From: Candidatus Nitrosopumilus sp.
GTDB lineage: Archaea; Thermoproteota; Nitrososphaeria; Nitrososphaerales; Nitrosopumilaceae
Assembly: GCA_030637455.1 (NCBI GenBank)
Contig: DAOWGL010000120.1
Coordinates: 1-16,690, forward strand
Direction: 5' to 3'
Length of the DNA: 16,690 nucleotides
The notes under the pieces are model-generated. The model saw nothing but the letters and a program-made list of their open reading frames with translations. It was not told where the DNA came from and did no database searches. A program made the translations under genes and the position numbers. Below, piece after piece: positions 1-6,034 of this stretch. The first letter of the stretch is position 1, and each line of letters begins with the position of its first letter.

Positions 1-1106
1 ATTCAGATATGGATGGAATTTTAAACATTAATGACGCTTGTCCATTAGAACCTGAAACTTACAACTTTTTCAAAGACGGTGACGGCTGTCCTGATTCATC
101 TAGTACTGTAGTTTCATCTTACATATTTCCAGATGCAGACGGTGATGGTATTGATGACAGATGGGATCAATGTATTGATGAGCCTGAAAATTATAATAAT
201 TTCTTAGATACTGACGGTTGTCCTGATATTCCAGGATTCTCAAAATCTGCTTTATCTGATCTTGATTATGATGGTATCCCAGACATTTTTGATGCATGTC
301 CAACAATTGGAGAACGATATAATCAATTCCAAGATGAAGACGGCTGCCCTGATACAATAGCATATGATTCATTTGGAGATTCTGACTTTGATGGTATTAC
401 TGATAATGTTGATCAATGTCCAAACGCTAGAGAAACTTACAACCGATATTTGGATGAAGACGGTTGTCCAGATCTAATTCCTGATAACAAACTTGCAGCA
501 GATTCTGACGGTGACGGCATACCTGATAATTTAGATTCTTGTCCAAACCAACCTGAAACATTCAACGGAATTGATGACAAAGATGGCTGCCCAGACCGAT
601 TTGTTTTTACACTAGATTCTGATCAAGATGGAATTGTAGATGTTTCTGATGCATGTCCACTAGAACCTGAAACTTATAATTTCTATCAAGATGAAGACGG
701 TTGTCCTGATTCTACAGGTTCTGTTGTTCCATCGTATAGTTTTGCTGATACTGATGGTGATGGTATTGATGACAGAAAAGATGCATGTATTGATGAACAA
801 GAGAACTTTAATGGTTATCTTGATTGGGATGGCTGCCCAGATGTGTTAGCTGCAAATTCTACAACTCCAACAAGAATTGATTCTGATGATGATGGATATT
901 ACGATGCAATTGATTCATGCCCAACAAACCCCGAGACTTGGAACAAGTATAATGATCATGACGGTTGTCCAGACACTGCTCCAGAACAACAAAGATTTGT
1001 CCATGATGATGACCTAGATGATATCATTAATGATGAAGATCTGTGTCCTCTTGATCCTGAGGATTATGATGGTGACAGAGATCTAGATGGCTGTCCAGAT
1101 AATTGA
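1..1106 (+). CDS. TSP3-repeat calcium-binding surface protein (5'-truncated by window edge)
   Basis: This is the C-terminal part of a repetitive acidic secreted protein. The frame is open to the window edge: codons 3-8 read Ser-Asp and complete a repeat, so the ATG at 9 is an internal Met and the true start lies upstream. Nine repeats of about 40 residues follow the plan D-x-D-x-DG-I-x-D-x-x-D-x-C-P ... PE-x-YN ... D-x-DGCPD. The DxDxDG loops are typical of thrombospondin type 3 (TSP3)/OmpA-associated Ca2+-binding repeats, and each repeat holds two Cys. Spacers of 5-12 residues are Ser/Thr/Val-rich. Repeats 1-2 closely resemble repeats 6-7. The protein ends on a repeat (GCPDN) with no membrane anchor or sorting signal visible at the C-terminus. 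A role at the cell surface (adhesion, Ca2+-dependent folding) is inferred from the family; the partner is unknown. No link to the downstream gene is seen, because that gene has its own promoter. Confidence 0.85.
   Translation, partial: SDMDGILNINDACPLEPETYNFFKDGDGCPDSSSTVVSSYIFPDADGDGIDDRWDQCIDEPENYNNFLDTDGCPDIPGFSKSALSDLDYDGIPDIFDACPTIGERYNQFQDEDGCPDTIAYDSFGDSDFDGITDNVDQCPNARETYNRYLDEDGCPDLIPDNKLAADSDGDGIPDNLDSCPNQPETFNGIDDKDGCPDRFVFTLDSDQDGIVDVSDACPLEPETYNFYQDEDGCPDSTGSVVPSYSFADTDGDGIDDRKDACIDEQENFNGYLDWDGCPDVLAANSTTPTRIDSDDDGYYDAIDSCPTNPETWNKYNDHDGCPDTAPEQQRFVHDDDLDDIINDEDLCPLDPEDYDGDRDLDGCPDN
33..1103 (+). repeat. Coding tandem array of nine about 120-bp TSP3 units with a 615-bp higher-order period
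   Basis: The protein repeats are visible as DNA repeats of about 110-130 bp. The block coding DACPLEPETYN occurs at 33 and again at 648, exactly 615 bp (205 codons, five units) apart. The units that follow each copy also match (DADGDGIDDR.D.C versus DTDGDGIDDRKDAC). This suggests that a block of five units was duplicated as a whole. Confidence 0.7.
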
Positions 1107-1135
1107 TTGAATTTACCTGCGTAAATATCTGAATG

Positions 1136-1146
1136 ATAAATATATT
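1136..1146 (+). promoter_or_regulatory. TATA box of the dus gene
   Basis: An A/T box (ATAAATATATT) is centred about 25 nt before the ATG at 1166. At the usual archaeal spacing, transcription would start at the ATG itself (leaderless), which favours 1166 over the in-frame TTG at 1160. Confidence 0.5.
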
Positions 1147-1165
1147 CAGTTTGTAAAGTTTGAAT

Positions 1166-2122
1166 ATGCTTCCGAAATTTTCAAGTAGGGCCTTTTTAGC
1201 ACCTATGGCTGGAGTGAGTGATCCTGCACTTCGTTTACAATGTAAAAAAATGGGTGCTGGATTAGTTGTTACAGAATTTACAAATATTCATAGTATTATT
1301 GCAAAAGAAAGTCAACTCAAAGAAAGAATGAAAACAATTCAAGAATTCATTGAATTTTCTGATGAAGAACGTCCCCTTTCAATTCAGTTATTCGGATCTG
1401 ATCTTACTGCTTTAGAAAAAGCTGCAAAAATTGTAGAGCCTTATTTTGATATAATTGATTATAACATGGGTTGTCCTGCCCCACACATTACACAACAAAT
1501 GGCAGGTGGTGCATTGCTACAAGAAGTCAATCTAACTCAACAAATTTTTAGTACACTTGTGAATGCTGTCAAAAAACCTGTCACTCTTAAGATCCGTTCA
1601 GGGGTTACAGATGCAAGTAAATTTCTCTTTCGAGATATATCTGAAATTGCTGAAGATGAGGGGATTGAAATGATCACATTCCATCCACGAACTGTTAGCC
1701 AAGGATATTCTGGAACTGCTGATTGGGATCTAATTAAAGAATTGAAAGAAATTTCTAGTATTCCAATTGTTGGAAATGGTGATATCACTACACCTGAAGA
1801 TGCGAAAACTATGATTGATAATACTAATTGTGATTATGTAATGATTGGTAGGGGGGCAATGGGAAACCCTTTCTTGTTTGAACAAATTAATGATTATTTG
1901 AAAACTAACTCTTACAAGGAATATTCATTCAAAGATAGATTGGATTCTTTTTTTGAATATCTACACCTAACAAATCAATATAAAATAAAATTTGCAAACA
2001 TTAAGAGTCAAGCCATGAGATTTACTAAAGGGATGGAAGGTGGTTCAAAACTGCGTTTCAAAATCACACTTTCAAAAAACATTGAAGAACTTGAAAAAAT
2101 TATAAATGATGCATATTCTTGA
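1166..2122 (+). CDS. dus: tRNA-dihydrouridine synthase
   Basis: Flavin (FMN) enzyme that reduces specific uridines in the tRNA D-arm to dihydrouridine, using NAD(P)H. The protein is 318 residues from the ATG at 1166, a normal Dus length. The N-terminal FMN-binding segment APMAGVSDPALR is followed by the catalytic-cysteine motif NMGCPAP (Cys about 103). Next come the TLKIRSG phosphate/tRNA-contact strand, FHPRT, and the TIM-barrel phosphate-binding ends GNGDI and IGRGAMGNPFLF. A helical C-terminal domain of about 70 residues completes the fold. An in-frame TTG at 1160 would add two residues, but the TATA box at 1136-1146 fits leaderless initiation at the ATG. Archaea usually carry one or two Dus paralogues, and which tRNA position this one modifies cannot be read from the sequence. 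Confidence 0.93.
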   Translation: MLPKFSSRAFLAPMAGVSDPALRLQCKKMGAGLVVTEFTNIHSIIAKESQLKERMKTIQEFIEFSDEERPLSIQLFGSDLTALEKAAKIVEPYFDIIDYNMGCPAPHITQQMAGGALLQEVNLTQQIFSTLVNAVKKPVTLKIRSGVTDASKFLFRDISEIAEDEGIEMITFHPRTVSQGYSGTADWDLIKELKEISSIPIVGNGDITTPEDAKTMIDNTNCDYVMIGRGAMGNPFLFEQINDYLKTNSYKEYSFKDRLDSFFEYLHLTNQYKIKFANIKSQAMRFTKGMEGGSKLRFKITLSKNIEELEKIINDAYS

Positions 2123-2217
2123 TCTTAGAAATATTTTAAAATAATTTAAAATCACTTAACATTTGTTTATCCTACAACCCAATTTGGTATTGAATTTTTA
2201 AGTAAAGTGGACTATTC

Positions 2218-2227
2218 TTATATATTT
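2218..2227 (+). promoter_or_regulatory. TATA box of the RAM-domain gene
   Basis: TTATATATTT lies about 26 nt before a predicted transcription start near 2248. This leaves a leader of about 20 nt that contains AGGAG at 2254-2258, a Shine-Dalgarno match upstream of the TTG start at 2270. Confidence 0.45.
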
Positions 2228-2269
2228 CAAGAGTGCATTTTATGTATGAAAATAGGAGTTGAATCATAA

Positions 2270-2509
2270 TTGGCAACAGCTTATGTACTCATAAACTGTG
2301 AGCTAGGTTCTGAAGAATCAGTTATTTCAGAACTAAAATCTATTGAAGGTGTTGTTGAAGTACATGGTACCTTTGGTGCATACGATATTTTGGCTAAAGT
2401 AGAATCAAGTCAAGTAGAGGCACTTAGAGAGACCATCACATGGAAAATTCGAAAAATTCCAAAAATTAGATCAACACTAACCTTGATGGGAATTGAAGGT
2501 CAGCAATAA
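2270..2509 (+). CDS. Stand-alone Lrp/AsnC ligand-binding (RAM) domain protein
   Basis: A 79-residue protein that consists only of the RAM (regulation of amino-acid metabolism) domain of Lrp/AsnC regulators, an alpha-beta ferredoxin-like fold that oligomerises and binds amino acids. Typical signatures are AYVLINCELGSEESVISEL, the central GTFGAYDILAKVE (the G-x-YD-x-x-x-x-V core) and the closing strand STLTLMGI. The DNA-binding HTH found in full-length Lrp is absent and there is no room for it upstream. It starts with TTG; AGGAG at 2254-2258 supports this start, and no in-frame ATG lies nearby. Stand-alone RAM proteins are common in archaea and may act as amino-acid sensors or as partners of full-length Lrp proteins; this role is inferred. 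It is monocistronic by position, and the next gene is convergent. Confidence 0.88.
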   Translation: MATAYVLINCELGSEESVISELKSIEGVVEVHGTFGAYDILAKVESSQVEALRETITWKIRKIPKIRSTLTLMGIEGQQ

Positions 2510-2568
2510 TCTTCAAAATCCTTTGCTTTTATACTTAAATCGTAATACTAACTATCCCTTCAAAAAAC

Positions 2569-2672
2569 ATGTCCCCCAAAAGGATAACACCCTGAGAGGC
2601 TTATTCACCACCCTCTCAGCAGATAAATTCCCATTAAATGATGTTGTAGTTTTGATAAAAGAAAATGATTAG
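2569..2672 (+). pseudogene. Possible small gene with a frameshift in a C-run
   Basis: An ATG at 2569 lies about 11 nt after the start predicted from a TATA-like box (TTTATACTTA, 2528-2537). It reads only eight codons to a TGA. In the -1 frame, the stretch from 2583 to the TAG at 2670-2672 is open and protein-like (DNTLRGLFTTLSADKFPLND...). One extra C in the run of five C at 2573-2577 would join the ATG to this frame and give a 34-residue protein starting MSPQKDNTLRGL. Options are a decayed gene, a sequencing error, programmed slippage, or chance. I do not recognise the product. The TAG overlaps the 3' end of the convergent PII gene by 4 nt. Confidence 0.3.
2592..2619. other. Perfect 8-bp hairpin between convergent genes
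   Basis: CTGAGAGG (2592-2599) and its exact complement CCTCTCAG (2612-2619) flank a 12-nt loop. The hairpin lies in the 159-bp interval between the 3' ends of the RAM-domain and PII genes. No T-tract follows, so it is not a classical terminator. It could be part of a small RNA driven by the TATA-like box at 2528-2537, or simply part of the mini-ORF. Confidence 0.4.
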
Positions 2673-3010
2673 AGGGCTTCAGAACCACTCTTTTTAGATG
2701 CTATATTCAAGACGCTATCCACACTGGATACGATAATAATTCCATCTCCACCTTTTCCTGTAAAAGCTGCATCAGCAATTGCTGTTGAAATTTTTTCTAC
2801 GTCTGAGTCATCTACAATTGTACTAACAGTTGCAACTTCATTGTATTCTGCAGTAATAGTACCTGTTCCTCTTCCAGATCTCATTTCTTGTCTGGCTCCA
2901 GAACCTCTACCTTTTCCTTCCAGAATAGTGAGTCCACCTACAATATCACTGATTGCATCAGTGACTGCACCAATTTTGGTTGCCTGAACAGTTGCCTCAA
3001 TTCGTTTCAT
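2669..3010 (-). CDS. Divergent PII-family (GlnB/GlnK-like) protein
   Basis: PII trimers sense ATP/ADP and 2-oxoglutarate and control nitrogen-related targets. The fold is clear: MKRIEATVQATKIGAVTDAI at the N-terminus, the beta2/T-loop entry LEGKGRGSG, a long T-loop with a Tyr (TAEYNEV), then IVDDSDVEKI and the B-loop TGKGGDG. Length (113 residues) is normal. Key nucleotide ligands look changed: the Lys of the TGxxGDGK B-loop is Ile (GDGIII), and the C-terminal R-x-R of canonical PII is replaced by NIASKKSG. The T-loop is Gly/Arg-rich and lacks the usual GFGRQ...YRG pattern. I chose the ATG at 3010, which gives the family start MKRIEA; a TTTTTTAAAG box centred near 3036 fits leaderless initiation there. 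An upstream in-frame ATG at 3016 adds two residues. No amt or glnA gene is adjacent. Confidence 0.85.
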   Translation of the reverse strand: MKRIEATVQATKIGAVTDAISDIVGGLTILEGKGRGSGARQEMRSGRGTGTITAEYNEVATVSTIVDDSDVEKISTAIADAAFTGKGGDGIIIVSSVDSVLNIASKKSGSEAL

Positions 3011-3137
3011 TTGCATTCTTTTTTTGGTATTCTTTAAAAAAGATCATATGTTTTTATTCAAATTTTATGATACTATAGACTCTAGTTGGTTATGTCATAA
3101 TCCTTTCACCTTTTTAGTATCAAAGAAAAATAAAATT

Positions 3138-3314
3138 ATGAAAAGTGATGAAAAAAGGTCTCATAGACTCAATTATCTTTTGAAATGTTATCTGCTAAAT
3201 CCTAAAGACGTTGATCTATACCAAAGAGCAAAGCAAATGGGGGTTACTGATTCAACTGCTAAGGATTACATTAGAACAGTCATAATACAAGCCCAAAAAA
3301 TCTATGCAAAATAA
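3138..3314 (+). CDS. Small helix-turn-helix protein
   Basis: A 58-residue basic protein starting at MKSDEKRSHRLNYLL. An all-helical pattern ends in a probable helix-turn-helix: DLYQRAKQMGVTDSTAKDYI, where the G-V-T/S turn and the Ser/Thr-Ala-Lys recognition helix resemble small winged or ribbon DNA-binding proteins. The reading frame extends upstream to 3024 from a TTG, but that extension is rich in Phe/Asn and overlaps the PII promoter, so the ATG at 3138 is preferred. I do not recognise a named family. DNA binding and a regulatory role are inferred from the HTH pattern alone. It lies between the divergent PII gene and the membrane protein gene, which starts 47 nt downstream with its own TATA box. 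Confidence 0.6.
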   Translation: MKSDEKRSHRLNYLLKCYLLNPKDVDLYQRAKQMGVTDSTAKDYIRTVIIQAQKIYAK

Positions 3315-3330
3315 CTATCTGACATATATT

Positions 3331-3339
3331 CATAAATAA
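3331..3339 (+). promoter_or_regulatory. TATA box of the membrane protein gene
   Basis: CATAAATAA is centred about 26 nt before the ATG at 3361 and fits a leaderless transcript. Confidence 0.45.
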
Positions 3340-3360
3340 TCAATTTGAGAGAAAATACAC

Positions 3361-4056
3361 ATGACAGATCCATTGTTGGATGATGTAAAAGCTCTTTTGG
3401 ATGAGGATTTTGGAGATGATAGAATTTTAAAGCAAATTTGTAGAGCCTGTGAAAATAATGAAGTTATCAGTAATTATGAAAGAAATTATGTCCGACAATT
3501 AGCTGAAAAACATCTAGGAAGAAAACCTGAATTTACTCCCACTCCTTCAATTGCAGACAAACCATCAATTCCTGATATCCAAATACCTGAAATTCAACCT
3601 ATTCAACAAACTCAATCATTTCAAACTGAAGTACCAAGAATATCATATTCAAAATCAAAAAATAAAAAAATTATGTTTGGTATTGGTGGACTAGCTTTAG
3701 TAATAATTCTTGCAGTTGCAGTTTCTTTCAATGGTATTCCAACTGGAACTACAATTAATACTCCATCCAATAATACACCAATTTCACTATCAATTCACAC
3801 TGATTTAGAATCATATAACAAAAAGGATTTGATTTCAATCAGTGGTGTATCTACTTCTACAGGAACTGTGAACCTTTCAATAAAAAATCAAAATAATGAA
3901 CTTGTGTGGGCAGAACAGATATCGTTGAAAAGTGACGGGCGATTTTCAACTCTATCTATTGCAGGAGGTTCAGGATGGGAAAAATCCGGCACTTATACAA
4001 TTACAGTAGATGATGGTAAAGAAATAAAATCTGACACATTTTCATTTACTGCATAA
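3361..4056 (+). CDS. Single-pass membrane protein with extracellular Ig-like domain
   Basis: 231 residues in three parts. Residues 1-55 form an acidic helical cytoplasmic domain (DPLLDDVKALLDEDFGDD..., with RAC at 28-30) resembling short N-terminal modules seen before TM segments. Residues 56-100 are a Pro/Gln/Ile-rich linker. One hydrophobic TM helix spans about 104-124 (IMFGIGGLALVIILAVAVSF) and is preceded by a Lys-rich stretch (KSKNKK), so the C-terminus should face outside. Residues about 140-231 form a beta-sandwich with the pattern Y-x-x-x-D-x-I-x-I-S-G-x-S ... GGSGWEKSGTYTITV, like the Ig/macroglobulin-type domains common in thaumarchaeal surface proteins. Function is unknown; it may sense or anchor something at the S-layer. 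The start is the first ATG, placed about 26 nt after the TATA-box centre. Confidence 0.75.
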   Translation: MTDPLLDDVKALLDEDFGDDRILKQICRACENNEVISNYERNYVRQLAEKHLGRKPEFTPTPSIADKPSIPDIQIPEIQPIQQTQSFQTEVPRISYSKSKNKKIMFGIGGLALVIILAVAVSFNGIPTGTTINTPSNNTPISLSIHTDLESYNKKDLISISGVSTSTGTVNLSIKNQNNELVWAEQISLKSDGRFSTLSIAGGSGWEKSGTYTITVDDGKEIKSDTFSFTA

Positions 4057-4057
4057 T

Positions 4058-4633
4058 TTATTCAAATTCTTTCCAATGTGAATCTACTAAATCTCGTAAT
4101 TTTTCTACACTAATCTCATTCATATATTCACGATAAACAATGAATTTGTTTTGTTTACCTACCTCGTCATCATAGATGTCTGTAGTGTTTTTTGGTATTG
4201 CTCCTGATTTCCATTGATTCATTTCAAAAATCCATATTGTCGAATCTGGATTAGAAAAATCAATATCATCACACCCCACTACGTATAGATAACATTTAGT
4301 TGCCATGTTTAATTTTTCATGCAGTTTTTCATATGCTATCATCTGCCCTTTTGCTATGTTGATTTTATCATTATGAAATCCTTTGAATTCTAAAATGATG
4401 AACCCTCCTCTATGTTCAATCAACCAGTCGATATCTGTACCGCCTGAGGCTATCATACCATGTACAATGAGATCACCTAGAACCTCTCTTCCTCGTGTAA
4501 ACTCTGACTCGTCAAAAATTTGATATTTTGCTTTTGGACTTTTACGATTGACTTGTTTGGCTATTTGTTGAGTTTGGATTGGATTTTCCTTTTCATATAA
4601 TGTATCAATTAAATCACTTGTTTCATCAGGCAT
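4058..4633 (-). CDS. PD-(D/E)XK nuclease-fold protein
   Basis: 191 residues. The core TDIDWLIEHRGGFIILEFKG contains the signature of the restriction-endonuclease-like fold: an Asp pair (D67, D69) on one strand, a short turn, then E82-x-K84 on the next strand. It is followed by a conserved-looking helix, INIAKGQMIAYEKL, with a Lys and Gln of the kind often seen after the ExK motif. The N-terminal about 50 residues are polar and helical, and the C-terminal part has strand-rich segments. All catalytic positions are present, so metal-dependent nuclease activity is plausible. The substrate is unknown, and no methylase, helicase or CRISPR gene sits beside it. The gene converges with the membrane-protein gene, with 1 nt between the stops. 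It starts with ATG at 4633, only 71 nt downstream of the next - strand gene. Confidence 0.7.
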   Translation of the reverse strand: MPDETSDLIDTLYEKENPIQTQQIAKQVNRKSPKAKYQIFDESEFTRGREVLGDLIVHGMIASGGTDIDWLIEHRGGFIILEFKGFHNDKINIAKGQMIAYEKLHEKLNMATKCYLYVVGCDDIDFSNPDSTIWIFEMNQWKSGAIPKNTTDIYDDEVGKQNKFIVYREYMNEISVEKLRDLVDSHWKEFE

Positions 4634-4704
4634 TATTTTCAGACTCTTTAACTAAATGATAAGAGATTGTGTAAAATTTAGTAAAGTTCTATGATTTTTC
4701 TAAT

Positions 4705-4926
4705 CTATCTACAGAAATATTCATTTCCTGTTCCTTTGTAAAGAACAAAATATTCATCTTGAATCTTTCTATCTTTTTTTGCATTTAGAGCATCTTGATA
4801 CATTTCAAAATGTTCTACTAGATACAACTGATTGCCAGGTTCTGCAAAATAATCTATCCCAACTAAATCAAAACCTTGTTCAGGAGTTAATTTGATTTTT
4901 TCATCTTCAAAAATATCTTTAGCCAA
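4705..4926 (-). CDS. Small conserved-looking hypothetical protein behind tbp
   Basis: 73 residues, acidic N-terminus, mixed alpha/beta pattern (FDLVGIDYFAEPGNQLYLVE; helix MYQDALNAKKDRK; final strand EYFVLYKG), ending in a Cys. It begins with TTG at 4926, 17 nt after the tbp stop. The same frame is open back to a TGA that overlaps the end of tbp, with only ATA/ATT codons as other starts, and no in-frame ATG lies nearby. The closeness suggests co-transcription with tbp. I do not recognise the family, and the alternation of hydrophobic strands is the only sign that it is a genuine protein. Confidence 0.55.
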   Translation of the reverse strand: MAKDIFEDEKIKLTPEQGFDLVGIDYFAEPGNQLYLVEHFEMYQDALNAKKDRKIQDEYFVLYKGTGNEYFCR

Positions 4927-4943
4927 TTTAGCATACTCAAAAA

Positions 4944-5507
4944 TTATTCATCATAAATCATTAGAGATTTTTCTTCTAATAGTGCATGTACATTGTGAAC
5001 TGAACGATAAACATCTGATTCTGTCTTTGCTCCAGTGCACACTAATTTCCCTGATGCAAATAACAATAATACTGTTTTTGGATCTACCATTCTATGAATA
5101 AGTCCTGGAAATTGTTCTGGTTCATACATACTTCTAGGTAATGTTCGAGCTGCTTTTTCTAGGTGGATTTTACCACCCAGATTTATTGATGCAACTATAT
5201 TTTGAACTGTAATCACTGCATCTTTTTTTATTTTGACTTTGCCTTTTCTTAGTTGTTGAACAACTGTATTGACAGCTTTGATTGCCATCTCTTCAGATTT
5301 TGCTCCAGTACATACCATTTTCCCAGTTCTAAAAATCAGAGTTGCAGTTTTGGGCTTTGTTAATCTAAACACAAGTCCTGGAAATTGTTCTGGATGATAT
5401 TCAGTATCTGGAAATTTTTCAGTTATTTCAATAAGATCAATCTTTTGGTCTACTGATGCTGATGCCACGACATTTTCTACACTAACCATAGGCTTGGTTT
5501 GAGGCAT
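4944..5507 (-). CDS. tbp: TATA-box-binding protein
   Basis: General transcription factor that bends promoter DNA at the TATA box and recruits TFB and RNA polymerase. The 187 residues show the two-fold direct repeat of the TBP saddle, about 8-87 and 98-178. Both halves contain EQFPGL, a conserved Pro-Lys turn (KPKTATLIF, DPKTVLLLF) and G-K-x-V-C-T-G-A-K. The four intercalating Phe that kink DNA are present at the expected 17-residue spacing: F42/F59 and F133/F150. A short acidic tail (MIYDE) closes the protein, as in other archaeal TBPs. It starts with ATG at 5507. A strong TATA box at 5531-5540 puts the transcript start at about 5510, nearly leaderless. The small gene at 4705-4926 probably shares its transcript. 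Confidence 0.97.
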   Translation of the reverse strand: MPQTKPMVSVENVVASASVDQKIDLIEITEKFPDTEYHPEQFPGLVFRLTKPKTATLIFRTGKMVCTGAKSEEMAIKAVNTVVQQLRKGKVKIKKDAVITVQNIVASINLGGKIHLEKAARTLPRSMYEPEQFPGLIHRMVDPKTVLLLFASGKLVCTGAKTESDVYRSVHNVHALLEEKSLMIYDE

Positions 5508-5530
5508 AACGAGGGACTCTATATATGGCC

Positions 5531-5540
5531 TTTATATATA
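5531..5540 (-). promoter_or_regulatory. TATA box of tbp
   Basis: On the - strand this reads TATATATAAA, centred about 28 nt upstream of the ATG at 5507. A second A/T box (CATATATAGAG, about 5516-5526) lies between it and the start, a possible second TBP site that would allow autoregulation. Confidence 0.6.
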
Positions 5541-5573
5541 CTAGTCAAATTTTTTATTGGTTTTTTTATTTTT

Positions 5574-6029
5574 CTAATGATGTCCAATCCATTGATAACG
5601 ATATTCTTCATCTATGATGTCTGATACAATTTCTTTGTTTTTGATTTTTGTTTTTGGAATATTTACATCAAAGATTCCTAATTGACCTTTCCATGGAATT
5701 GGAATTCGTAACGGTTTAGCATTTTTTAACATAAATCCAAATGTTTTAGTTTGAAATTTTTTTGATGCAAAATGAAATTTCTGATCTAATTTTATTTCTT
5801 TTAATGAATCATATTTTTTAACATCATACAACTGTGCTTTGCCAATAATTGCACCTGTGACAAATTTTTTATTAATTTTTAATCTTTTAGAATCTTTTGT
5901 CCTGATTTTCAGTGGAGAATGAATTAAAAATTCTCCACGAAATTTTGTATTCCAATTTCTTAATTCAATGGTCTTTTTTCCTGAAATAATTAAATCAGCA
6001 AATGGTTGTGAAACTGAAAGACATTTCAA
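5574..6029 (-). CDS. ASCH-domain protein
   Basis: 151 residues. The N-terminus LSVSQPFADLIISGKKTIEL followed by R-N-W-x-T and FRGEFLIHSP is the hallmark of the ASCH superfamily, a PUA-like beta-barrel that binds RNA or modified bases. The GxKTxExR motif lies at residues 17-24. Later strands include VTGAIIGKAQLYDV and the C-terminal IPWKGQLGIFDV, which complete the barrel. Roles proposed for ASCH proteins are RNA or nucleoside binding; at least one bacterial ASCH protein hydrolyses N4-acetylcytidine, but that activity cannot be assumed here. The gene begins with ATG five bases after the stop of the cysteine-synthase/rhodanese gene and so is probably co-transcribed with it. The tbp promoter lies directly downstream. 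Confidence 0.9.
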   Translation of the reverse strand: MKCLSVSQPFADLIISGKKTIELRNWNTKFRGEFLIHSPLKIRTKDSKRLKINKKFVTGAIIGKAQLYDVKKYDSLKEIKLDQKFHFASKKFQTKTFGFMLKNAKPLRIPIPWKGQLGIFDVNIPKTKIKNKEIVSDIIDEEYRYQWIGHH

Positions 6030-6034
6030 ATCTA

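Noticed and set aside
3024..3137. N-terminal extension of the small HTH protein from a TTG at 3024
   Set aside because: The extension is low-complexity, lies on the PII promoter, and a good ATG exists at 3138.
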